A stretch of DNA of 32,924 nt from positions 1 through 32,924 of the forward strand of contig CBFHAI010000049.1 in the NCBI GenBank assembly GCA_965653565.1. Direction: 5' to 3'. The notes below the pieces were generated by a model. The model was not told the origin of the DNA. It worked only from the letters and a program-made list of their open reading frames with translations, and did not search any database. This stretch comes from JALCLA01 sp965653565 (lineage in GTDB: Bacteria > Pseudomonadota > Gammaproteobacteria > Xanthomonadales > Xanthomonadaceae). The translations under genes were made by a program, and so were the position numbers. Positions 8,131-15,641 of this stretch are shown piece by piece (the first letter of the stretch is position 1; every line of letters begins with the position of its first letter).

Positions 8131-9621
8131 TCAGCCAGCCACCGGCCCGAGCATCGGCAACCACCGCAGCAACGCGTCGTAGTTCACCGGTTTGCTGAAA
8201 TGCACGTCGAAGCCGGCCTCGATCGCCTCCTGCTGATCCTCGGCCGAAGCGTAGCCGGTGATCGCGGCGATGGAGATTCCGTCGAGTTCGGGCAGGTTGC
8301 GCAGCTTGCGGGCGAGCTCGTAGCCGTTCAATTTCGGCAGGCCGATGTCGAGCAGCGCGACGTCCGGATGCAGCCGGCGCGCCGCTTCCAGCCCGGCTTC
8401 GCCATCGGCCGCCACCACGCAGCGGTGGCCGTTCATTTCGAGCAGCGCCTGCAGGGTGGCGGCGGCGTCGGGATTGTCCTCGACCACGAGGATGTGCAAC
8501 TGGCCGGGCGGCACCGACTCCTCGGTTTCCGCCACGGCCGGAATTTCCAGCACGAACTCGCTGCCGCAGCCGCGCCCGGCGCTGTGCGCCGACAGCGTGC
8601 CGCCGTGCATGTCGACCAGGCGGCGCGAGATCGCCAGGCCGAGCCCGAGGCCACCTTCGGAGCGGTCGAGCGCGCGCTTGTCCTGCGTGAACAGGTCGAA
8701 CACGCGCGGCAGCAGATCAGGCGGAATGCCGATGCCGGTGTCGCGCACCGACAAGCGCGCGCGATCCTCGCGTACATCGAGCGTCACCTCGATGCGGCCG
8801 CCGGGCGGTGTGTATTTGCAGGCGTTGTTGAGCAGGTTGCTGATCACCTGGGTGAGCCGCACGGCGTCGCCGCGCACGACGGGATCGTGCTCGATCTGAA
8901 ATTGCAATTCCTGGCCATTGCCTTCGCAAGCCACGCGCAGCACATCCACCGCGCCGTCGACGATTTCGCTCAGCCGCAGCCGCCGGCGTTCCAGCCGCAC
9001 CCGGCCGCTCGCGATGCGACTGACGTCGAGCAAATCCTCCACCAGCTTGGTCAGGTGGCTCGACTGGCGATCGATCACCGACAAGGCCCACTGGGTTTTC
9101 TTCTCGTCGGCGGCCGAATGCATCGCCACGTTCACCGCACTGCGGATCGGCGCCAGCGGATTGCGCAACTCGTGCGCCAGCATCGCGACGAACTCGCCCA
9201 TCTGCTGCGCATCGGCTTCCAGGCGTTCGACGCGCTTGCGTTCGGTCAGATCGCGCGTCACCTTGGCGAAGCCGCGCAGCGCGCCGAGATCGTCGTACAA
9301 CGCAGTGATGACGACATTGGCCCAGAAGCGCGAGCCGTCCTTGCGGATGCGCCAGCCTTCGTCCTCGAAGCGCCCGTCCTGCTTGGCCCGCGCCAGTTCG
9401 GTCTGCGGCCAGCCCGAACGGATCGCCTCTTCCGGGTAGAAGCGCGAGAAATGATGGCCGATGATTTCCTCGGCGCGATAGCCTTTGATGTGCTCGGCAC
9501 CCGCGTTCCAGCTGACCACGATGCCGCTCGGGTCCAACCCGAAGATCGCGTAGTCCTTGACTCGGTTCACGAGCAGGCGGAACAGATCTTCTTCGCTGCC
9601 GGTGATCGCAGGCTGGTTCAT
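8131..9621 (-). CDS. Hybrid sensor histidine kinase (PAS-HisKA-HATPase_c-REC)
   Basis: Predicted 496 residues. Start ATG at 9621 (MNQPAITGSEED); sequence upstream in the same frame overlaps the CoA-transferase gene and is not coding. Domains: PAS about 15-130 (KDYAIFGLDPSGIVVSWN, RKDGSRFWANVVI, DLTERKR); HisKA with phospho-acceptor His150 in AMLAHELRNPL; HATPase_c with N-box NLLNNACKYT (262-271), G1 DTGIGIP (294-300) and G2 GLGLGLA (324-330); receiver domain about 375-490 with acidic pair Glu381-Asp382, phospho-acceptor Asp425 (LLDIGLP), Thr455 and Lys477. There are no membrane segments, so it is probably a cytoplasmic sensor. All phosphorelay residues are intact. No cognate regulator lies next to it. 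It starts 74 nt after the CoA-transferase stop and may be co-transcribed with it. Confidence 0.93.
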   Translation of the reverse strand: MNQPAITGSEEDLFRLLVNRVKDYAIFGLDPSGIVVSWNAGAEHIKGYRAEEIIGHHFSRFYPEEAIRSGWPQTELARAKQDGRFEDEGWRIRKDGSRFWANVVITALYDDLGALRGFAKVTRDLTERKRVERLEADAQQMGEFVAMLAHELRNPLAPIRSAVNVAMHSAADEKKTQWALSVIDRQSSHLTKLVEDLLDVSRIASGRVRLERRRLRLSEIVDGAVDVLRVACEGNGQELQFQIEHDPVVRGDAVRLTQVISNLLNNACKYTPPGGRIEVTLDVREDRARLSVRDTGIGIPPDLLPRVFDLFTQDKRALDRSEGGLGLGLAISRRLVDMHGGTLSAHSAGRGCGSEFVLEIPAVAETEESVPPGQLHILVVEDNPDAAATLQALLEMNGHRCVVAADGEAGLEAARRLHPDVALLDIGLPKLNGYELARKLRNLPELDGISIAAITGYASAEDQQEAIEAGFDVHFSKPVNYDALLRWLPMLGPVAG

Positions 9622-9695
9622 CCGGTCAAGGTTAGCGACTGCCGCGCCCGCCGCAAGCATCCAGCGGCAGGGTCCCTGTGAAAGAGGAAAAACTT

Positions 9696-10934
9696 TCAAT
9701 CCGCAGCGTCTGATTTCGCCGGTTCGGCGGACGGTGAAGCCGGCCGCCATCCGATCTCGGCCGGCTCGGCGGCCAGCACCGGCGCCGCAAACGGCGGCGG
9801 GCCCGGCGTACGGCCGAACTTGATCGACTGCGCGACGCCGCGATAGCGGCCGACCACGGGATGCTGCAGCGTCGCGACGATGCCTTCGGCCAGCACCTGC
9901 GGATGGTCGAACATGTCCTCGATGCGCCGCGCCGCCGCGCAGGGCACGCGGTCGCCGAAGGCTTCCTCCCATTCGTACGCGCTGCGCGAAGCCAGCGCCG
10001 CATGCAGTTTCGGCACGATTTCGGCGGCATGCTGTGCGCGCTTGCGCACGCTGTCGTAGCGCGGCTCGCCGGCGAGCGCGTCGAGCCCGGTGAGTGCGCA
10101 CAACGCCTTCCAGAAATGCGGCGTATTGGCCGACACGTAGATGTAGCCGTCGCGCGTCGGATGGATGCCGGTGACGCCGCCCGAGCGCATATCGCGGCCG
10201 ATATCGAGCGCTTCGCCTTCGGCCCAGATCATGCGCGCCGACTGCATCGTGAGCGCGCTGCGCAACAGCGAAATGCCGACGAACTGGCCCATTCCGCTGC
10301 GTTCGCGTTCGTACAGCGCACTCGCCACGCCGCCGGCCACCAGCGCGGCGGCGTAGTAATCGACCACCGAGCCGTAGACCACCTCGGGCGGCCCGCCGGG
10401 CTTGCCCTGCAGCGCGCACATGCCGGTCATCGTCTGCAACACCTGGTCGTAGCCGGCCTTGTCCTTCATCGGGCCGGTTTCGCCGTAGCCGGTCACCGCG
10501 CAATAGATCAGACGCGGATTGAGCGCGCTCAATTGCTCGAAACCGATGCCCAGGCGCTCGGGGACACCGGGCCGGAAGTTGTGCACCAGCACATCGGCAT
10601 CGCGGGCCAGCTTGAGCAGGGCCGCATGGCCGCGCGCATTCTTCAGATCGAGCACGATGCCGCGCTTGCTGCGATTGACGCCGAGAAATGCGCGGCTTTC
10701 GCTCGCCAGCGTCGACGGATACTGGCGCAGATTGTCGCCGCCGGGCGGCTCGACTTTCAGCACGTCGGCACCCTGATCGGCGAGCAAGGTGCAACCGTAC
10801 GGCCCGGCGATGTAGGCGCTCAGATCGAGCACGCGCACCCCGGCCAGCGGCCCGCCCGATGCGTGCGCAGCGCTGTGTTGCGAGTCGCTCAACGGCCCGG
10901 CCTCCAGGACATGCATGGCCGCACTGTGCGGCAT
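9696..10934 (-). CDS. CaiB/BaiF-family (class III) CoA transferase
   Basis: Predicted 412 residues, close to the family norm of about 400. An alternative start is Met7 at 10916; the conserved part begins only at GGPLAGVRVLDLSAYIAGPYG (residues 27-47). Diagnostic features are ADQGADVLKVEPPGGD (52-67), NRSKRGIVLDLK (87-98), VHNFRPGVPERLG (117-129) and AGYDQVLQTMTG (160-171). In the latter, Asp163 matches the Asp that forms the acyl anhydride in formyl-CoA transferase-type enzymes and the base in alpha-methylacyl-CoA racemase. The family moves CoA between carboxylic acids or racemises 2-methylacyl-CoA; which one applies here cannot be read. The C-terminal 40 residues are Pro/Ala-rich. The GH127 gene ends 61 nt upstream and the hybrid kinase starts 74 nt downstream. 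Confidence 0.92.
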   Translation of the reverse strand: MPHSAAMHVLEAGPLSDSQHSAAHASGGPLAGVRVLDLSAYIAGPYGCTLLADQGADVLKVEPPGGDNLRQYPSTLASESRAFLGVNRSKRGIVLDLKNARGHAALLKLARDADVLVHNFRPGVPERLGIGFEQLSALNPRLIYCAVTGYGETGPMKDKAGYDQVLQTMTGMCALQGKPGGPPEVVYGSVVDYYAAALVAGGVASALYERERSGMGQFVGISLLRSALTMQSARMIWAEGEALDIGRDMRSGGVTGIHPTRDGYIYVSANTPHFWKALCALTGLDALAGEPRYDSVRKRAQHAAEIVPKLHAALASRSAYEWEEAFGDRVPCAAARRIEDMFDHPQVLAEGIVATLQHPVVGRYRGVAQSIKFGRTPGPPPFAAPVLAAEPAEIGWRPASPSAEPAKSDAAD

Positions 10935-10995
10935 GCCGCCGGCGCGAAAAAGCCGCGCCTGATATGTTCTGGGCCTACAAATTCTTGGGCCCGCG

Positions 10996-12828
10996 TCATG
11001 CGTCGTCGCCCGCTGGCGCCAGCGACAGCCAGGTCAGCCGCCAGGCGCCGTCGCGGCGGCCGCCGGCGCGGAAGTACGGTTCGAAGCGGAGTGCAGGCCG
11101 TTTCGACGAGATGAGCGACAGCGCGGGAATGCCGTCGGGGTCGGAAGCGGGCATCGATTCGATGCTCAGCGGCGAGGGCGGCAACGTTTCATCGAGCTTG
11201 TAACCGTCGACCAGGCCGGTGGCATAGGCCAGTGGGCCACGCGTGAGCGCGACGTAGTCGAAGCGCAGCACCTCCTGTTCGACGGCGCCGCCGTCGGGAG
11301 CACGCGACACCTGCACGTTGCGATTCATCGCGCGTTGCAGGCGCGGCTGCATCGGCAGGGTCAACGCGATGCGATCGCCGGGCTGCCAGCGACGCTTCAG
11401 CGTGACGTAGCTTCCGATTTCGATCGCGCCTTCGTCAGTCGTGCCGTTGATCTGCAACGTGGCATTTGCGGCCCACTGCGGAATGCGCAAGCGCAGCGCG
11501 AATTCGGCGGCGCGTTCGGGCTCGACGCAAATCGAAATGTTGCCGTCGGCCGGATAATTCGTTTCCTGCCGCAAGACGACGCGGCCGGCCTGCGGCAGTT
11601 CGATCGTGGCCGCGCCCGGCCCGTACAGATCGACCGTCAACGCTCCATCGGCAGCCACCGAATAGGCGATCGCCGGCAATTCCTCGATCGCCATCGCGCC
11701 ACTCGACTTGCAGCAGCGCCAATAGGTGGTGTGCACGCGCCTGCCGTTCGGGAAAACGTAGTAACACCAGTCCTCGCCGTTCGGGGCCTGCGCGCCGAGC
11801 AGGTCGTTGTAGGCGGTGCGTTCGATCTCGTCGGCGTAGCGCGATTCGCCGCTGATGCGCAGCAATTCGCGATTGAGCTGGATCCATGCCAGCGACGAAC
11901 AGGTTTCGACATAGCCTTGCGGGCTGAACGTGCCCGGCGCATTGAACACCTCGCGCGATCGATGCGCGACGCCGCCCCACGGCCCACCGCCGAGCGAAAG
12001 ATGGTTTTCGCGAATGCTGCGCCAGACGTTTTCGACCGCCTCGCGATACGCGGGTTTCCCGGTGGCGCGATGCAGCTTCGCCAGCCCGACCAGATTCCAG
12101 GCGAGCTGATAAGCCTTGCCGGTGCCGATTTCCGCGGCATCGGCGCCGGCCAGCGCGCGCGAGAGCAAGGCCAGCGGCGCGTGCGCATCGGCTTGCGCGA
12201 GCACTTTTTCCGCCAGTTGCAGATACCGCTTGTCACCCGTGACGAAAAACAATTCGGCCGCTGGATCCATCAGCACGGTCGCCGACATGCCGAAATGATT
12301 GCCCAGTTCGACGATGTCGAAACCGCGCGCATCGAGCGTTTCCCAGCACAGCTCGCCGATGCGGCGCGCCGCATCGAGCCAGCGCTTTTCGCCGAACTGC
12401 CGATGCGCTTCGATGAAACCGAGCATCAGATAAGCATGCGTCCAGATGTCCCAGGTACGCACGCTCGGCGCGCCGTCCCAGCTCAACGGCTTGGGCAGTT
12501 GCGGGCGCATGAAACGGCGATCGGGCGCGTAGGTGCCGAGATAACCGTCGGGTTCCTGCACGCTCGCCAGGTAATCGGCGACACGCCGCACGCTCGCCGT
12601 CAGCGCCGCATTGCCGCTGCGCGCGGCGGCTTTCGACGCAGCCACCAGCCACTTGCCGGCGTGTTCGCCATACCAATCGCCTTCGCGATTTTGTGCGCGC
12701 AACGATGGCGCGAACAAGGCGATCGCCGGACTGTGCTCATCGACGATGAAACGCGACAGGCGCCCGCGCCGGTTCGCATCGAGTGCGTCGCCGAGCAGGC
12801 CTTCGAGTCGAACGGTTTGAACGGTCAT
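10996..12828 (-). CDS. Glycoside hydrolase family 127 (DUF1680) protein, beta-L-arabinofuranosidase-like
   Basis: Predicted 610 residues. The start ATG at 12828 overlaps the upstream stop as ATGA, indicating translational coupling. No signal peptide is seen, so the enzyme is probably cytoplasmic. Family signatures: the GKW...ASVQEPDGYLGTY region (59-100), TWDIWTHAYLMLGFIEAH (125-142), Glu293 (SREVF), the E-x-C pair Glu308/Cys310 in YVETCSS, and Cys372-Cys373 in YWRCCKSSG. In the characterised HypBA1 enzyme a Glu-x-Cys and a Cys-Cys bind zinc, with one Cys as nucleophile and a Glu about 16 residues before the E-x-C as acid/base. All of these have counterparts here. An (alpha/alpha)6 barrel is followed by beta domains (from about 390). 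The substrate is inferred to be an arabinofuranosyl or related sugar; other GH127 members differ. Confidence 0.9.
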   Translation of the reverse strand: MTVQTVRLEGLLGDALDANRRGRLSRFIVDEHSPAIALFAPSLRAQNREGDWYGEHAGKWLVAASKAAARSGNAALTASVRRVADYLASVQEPDGYLGTYAPDRRFMRPQLPKPLSWDGAPSVRTWDIWTHAYLMLGFIEAHRQFGEKRWLDAARRIGELCWETLDARGFDIVELGNHFGMSATVLMDPAAELFFVTGDKRYLQLAEKVLAQADAHAPLALLSRALAGADAAEIGTGKAYQLAWNLVGLAKLHRATGKPAYREAVENVWRSIRENHLSLGGGPWGGVAHRSREVFNAPGTFSPQGYVETCSSLAWIQLNRELLRISGESRYADEIERTAYNDLLGAQAPNGEDWCYYVFPNGRRVHTTYWRCCKSSGAMAIEELPAIAYSVAADGALTVDLYGPGAATIELPQAGRVVLRQETNYPADGNISICVEPERAAEFALRLRIPQWAANATLQINGTTDEGAIEIGSYVTLKRRWQPGDRIALTLPMQPRLQRAMNRNVQVSRAPDGGAVEQEVLRFDYVALTRGPLAYATGLVDGYKLDETLPPSPLSIESMPASDPDGIPALSLISSKRPALRFEPYFRAGGRRDGAWRLTWLSLAPAGDDA

Positions 12829-15641
12829 TGCAGATAGCGGGCGAGGTCGTCGATCTGTTTGGCGGTGAGGCCGCTCGCGTGCACCTGCATCGCGCCGTCG
12901 GTCAGCGCCGCGACGATGCGTGCGTGCGGGCGTGTTGCCAGCACGCTGCGCGGAGGGATATTGCCCTGCGGATGATCGTGGCACATCGCGCAGCGTGCTT
13001 CGTAGATTGCAGCGGCGTCGAGAGTTTCTGTGTCGTTCGCTATCGCTGGTTTTGCGGCCGCCGTTGTGTCGCGCCTTGCTTCCATCACGCCGCCGCCGAC
13101 ACCGAAGGCCTGGATACGATCGGTACCGACGACTACCTGGCCGCCGCCGAACGCGGGCTCGTTGTATTTGCCGCTCGCGTACAACTCGCCCGGCGCGCTG
13201 CGCCAGCGCACGTCGAGCGTCTCGGCATCGAGCGCGTACAGCACCGGCCGCGGCTCGTCCTTGCCGGTGAGCAGCGCCGAGCGCGGCGCGTTCTCGTCGA
13301 GAATCCAGACCAGTGCATCCTGCGCGCCGCGGCTGGTCACCACCGGCGAACCGGGATTGCCGAGCACGAGCTTGTCGTTGATGCGATGCACGGCGAGATA
13401 CGGAGTATCGCCTTCGACGACCTTCAACTTTGCAACGGAAGGTGGGACGCTTTGTGCCGAGCCGGGCGCCGTTTTCGTATTGCCCGTGACGAAAAGGAAG
13501 CTGCCGCCGCTGGTGTCGCGGAAAGCCGCCGGCAACGATCGCGCCCGCGCCAGATCGAGCGCGGCGTCTTCCTCGGAATACGGGCCGAACACATTCAGCG
13601 GCCCGCGCGTGCCGAACTGCGGCTGTGGCAGCGGCGGCAGCAACGAGGCATCCGCCGAAGCGTTGGTGGAGCAGGCGGCGCGTCGGTCGAGCCGCCCCGG
13701 CAACCGATCGCGATCGAGCAGATAGACATTGCCCTGCTTGCCGCCGATCGCAAGCCAGTTGCGCGCGCCGCCGGGCATCAGCATCGCGCCGCCGGAGCCC
13801 AGATCGATGTCCATTTTCGCGGTCTGGCACCAGTTGAACGGTGTGTAGGTGCCGCGCAGCGTGAAGCCGTCGGCATCGAGCGAAAGTTGTAGCAGCGACT
13901 GCGCCCAATCGCCGACGGACTCCTGAAAACCATCGAAGCCGCTTCCGGTCACGACATAGACATGTCCGTCCGAATCGACGGCCGGCCCGCCGGCGCCCCA
14001 GATGCCGCCGCTGCCGCGATGCGGCATCGCAACGGCGGCGAACGCACTCGCTACGCGCGGCTTCTGCGTGTCGACCGCGGCGATCCAACCAGTCTCCGAT
14101 TCGCCGAACACCACATACAGCCGCGAGCCATCGGGACTCAGATTGAGCGCGCCGCGCTGTACGCGAAAATCGAAACGCCGCTTTGGCGGAACGCGTTGTG
14201 GCCCGGCGTTGCGGTTGAGCCGGTTGAAGGTTTCCTCGTCGAGCGTCACCGGCCAGCCCGCGATGACCTCGCCGGTAGCGATATCCAATGCGTAGGCTTG
14301 CCAGCGCTTCTCAGGATGGCAGTGCGTGACATACATCCGGCCGGCCGCGATATCGATCGCCGGTGTAGAGAGAATCCCTGTCGGCACGCCATCGAGCGGC
14401 GCCGGTTGCAGCAGACACGGCGCGCCCAGCGACCTGCGCCAGAGAATTCGACCCGGTGCGATGTCGCCGTTGCGCGACGCGTTGATCGCGTAGACGAAGC
14501 CGTTGCTGCTGGCCGCAAACACGGTTGCGAAGGTTTCTCCGCGGTGCGGCCCGGCCCCCATGCGCACACGTTCGACATACAGCGGCGACGCATACAGCCG
14601 CGGCGGATGGCCATCGAAATCATCGAGCCGCGGCGACTGCCACGTCTGCCCGAACTTACCCGCAGCAACGTTGGCAGGCGACAGCACGGCTTCATCCGCG
14701 TGCCATCCGCTGCGCGCCGAATCGACGTGGAACGTCGCGCGCGCAGGCAACCCGAACGGCGCCGGTGAATTTTCTGCACCGATCGATGCCTCGTCGCCTG
14801 GATGCAGCGAAGCGGAATCCGCGGATTCGTGCCGCGAAATTCCGGCGAATTGTGCCCGCTCCGGCACATCGACCCCCGCCGTCCACAGCACGGCATTGCG
14901 CAAAAACTCGCGCAGCGCCGGCTGCCGGAACGCCGTATCGAAATGCGCACCGCTGTAGACCACTGCGCGTCCGCCGCCGTCGCGCTCGAACGCCCATGCC
15001 ACATCGGCGCGCTCGACAACCTCGTGAACCAACATGCGTCCATCGCGAAACTGCGGATGCAACTCGGCCGTCAGCAGCGGCGTCCGCGTGCCACCGTCAT
15101 GGGCAAAGCGAAACGTCGGATAGAACTCGTCGCGATACTCGAATCCCGCCAACCCGCGCGTCACGGGATGCAAAGCCGACGGCTCCAGCACCGCCCATTC
15201 GGTGGTGCGATCGAACAGGCCGGGGCGCGCGCCGCCGAGCCAGCGGGCGAGGCCGAGATCATCGCCGGGCGGCACCGTCGAAGCCTGATGCAAGGCCACC
15301 AGGCCGACACCACGCTGCATCAGTTCTTCGAACCGCACATGCCGCTCCGCATCGCGCAGCGGATGACGATCGAGGCCATCGAAATACCACACGATGGTGG
15401 ACGCGCGCGCCAGCTCGCGCTCATCGGCGGGCCAGCCATCCGGGTACGCGACCACCTCGAGCGTGTCATCCGCGGACTTCCGCAGCAATCCGGCCAATTC
15501 GCGAATTCCGGCGGGATAGTCGTGCTTTCCTGGCCCTTCGCGATGCTCGCCGCCGATCAGCACCACCGTCCGCGCAGCCGCCAGCACGTTGCCGGCGCAC
15601 AACACGCCGAGCAACGCCGCAGCGCACGCGCGAAATATCAC
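12825..15641 (-). CDS. ThuA domain + beta-propeller + cytochrome c fusion protein, secreted
   Basis: Predicted 938 residues. Start GTG at 15641, overlapping the upstream stop as GTGA; the signal peptide begins at once (IFRACAAALLGVLCAGNVLAAA). Residues about 24-255 are a ThuA-like domain: VVLIGGEHREGPGKHDYPAG, RGVGLVALHQA, HPVTRGLAGFEYRDEFYP, GGGRAVVYSGAHFD and LRNAVLWTAGVDVPE. Residues about 300-870 form a PQQ/quinoprotein-type propeller with blades such as GFVYAINASRNGDIAPGRILWRRSLG, YALDIATGEVIAGWP and YALDAETLDVRWRSAPGELYASG. Residues about 880-938 are a small cytochrome c: Cys884-x-x-Cys887-His888, probable axial Met918. The heme and the propeller suggest periplasmic electron transfer, as in quinoprotein dehydrogenases. 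Whether PQQ is bound is not shown. ThuA proteins are linked to sugar metabolism. Stop overlaps the GH127 start (ATGA). Confidence 0.9.
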   Translation of the reverse strand: MIFRACAAALLGVLCAGNVLAAARTVVLIGGEHREGPGKHDYPAGIRELAGLLRKSADDTLEVVAYPDGWPADERELARASTIVWYFDGLDRHPLRDAERHVRFEELMQRGVGLVALHQASTVPPGDDLGLARWLGGARPGLFDRTTEWAVLEPSALHPVTRGLAGFEYRDEFYPTFRFAHDGGTRTPLLTAELHPQFRDGRMLVHEVVERADVAWAFERDGGGRAVVYSGAHFDTAFRQPALREFLRNAVLWTAGVDVPERAQFAGISRHESADSASLHPGDEASIGAENSPAPFGLPARATFHVDSARSGWHADEAVLSPANVAAGKFGQTWQSPRLDDFDGHPPRLYASPLYVERVRMGAGPHRGETFATVFAASSNGFVYAINASRNGDIAPGRILWRRSLGAPCLLQPAPLDGVPTGILSTPAIDIAAGRMYVTHCHPEKRWQAYALDIATGEVIAGWPVTLDEETFNRLNRNAGPQRVPPKRRFDFRVQRGALNLSPDGSRLYVVFGESETGWIAAVDTQKPRVASAFAAVAMPHRGSGGIWGAGGPAVDSDGHVYVVTGSGFDGFQESVGDWAQSLLQLSLDADGFTLRGTYTPFNWCQTAKMDIDLGSGGAMLMPGGARNWLAIGGKQGNVYLLDRDRLPGRLDRRAACSTNASADASLLPPLPQPQFGTRGPLNVFGPYSEEDAALDLARARSLPAAFRDTSGGSFLFVTGNTKTAPGSAQSVPPSVAKLKVVEGDTPYLAVHRINDKLVLGNPGSPVVTSRGAQDALVWILDENAPRSALLTGKDEPRPVLYALDAETLDVRWRSAPGELYASGKYNEPAFGGGQVVVGTDRIQAFGVGGGVMEARRDTTAAAKPAIANDTETLDAAAIYEARCAMCHDHPQGNIPPRSVLATRPHARIVAALTDGAMQVHASGLTAKQIDDLARYLQ

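Noticed and set aside
5420..8182. 920-residue plus-strand frame
   Set aside because: Antisense to the propeller-like gene; the composition is Arg/Ala/Gly/His-rich, without domains, while the minus strand shows a signal peptide and duplicated domain.
9622..10794. N-terminal extension of the hybrid kinase reading frame
   Set aside because: It is an Arg-rich overlap with the CoA-transferase gene in another frame; the PAS domain and a normal ATG begin at 9621.
12829..14088. N-terminal extension of the GH127 frame
   Set aside because: It is Arg-rich and antiphase to the propeller-cytochrome coding sequence; the ATGA overlap at 12825-12828 fixes the start.
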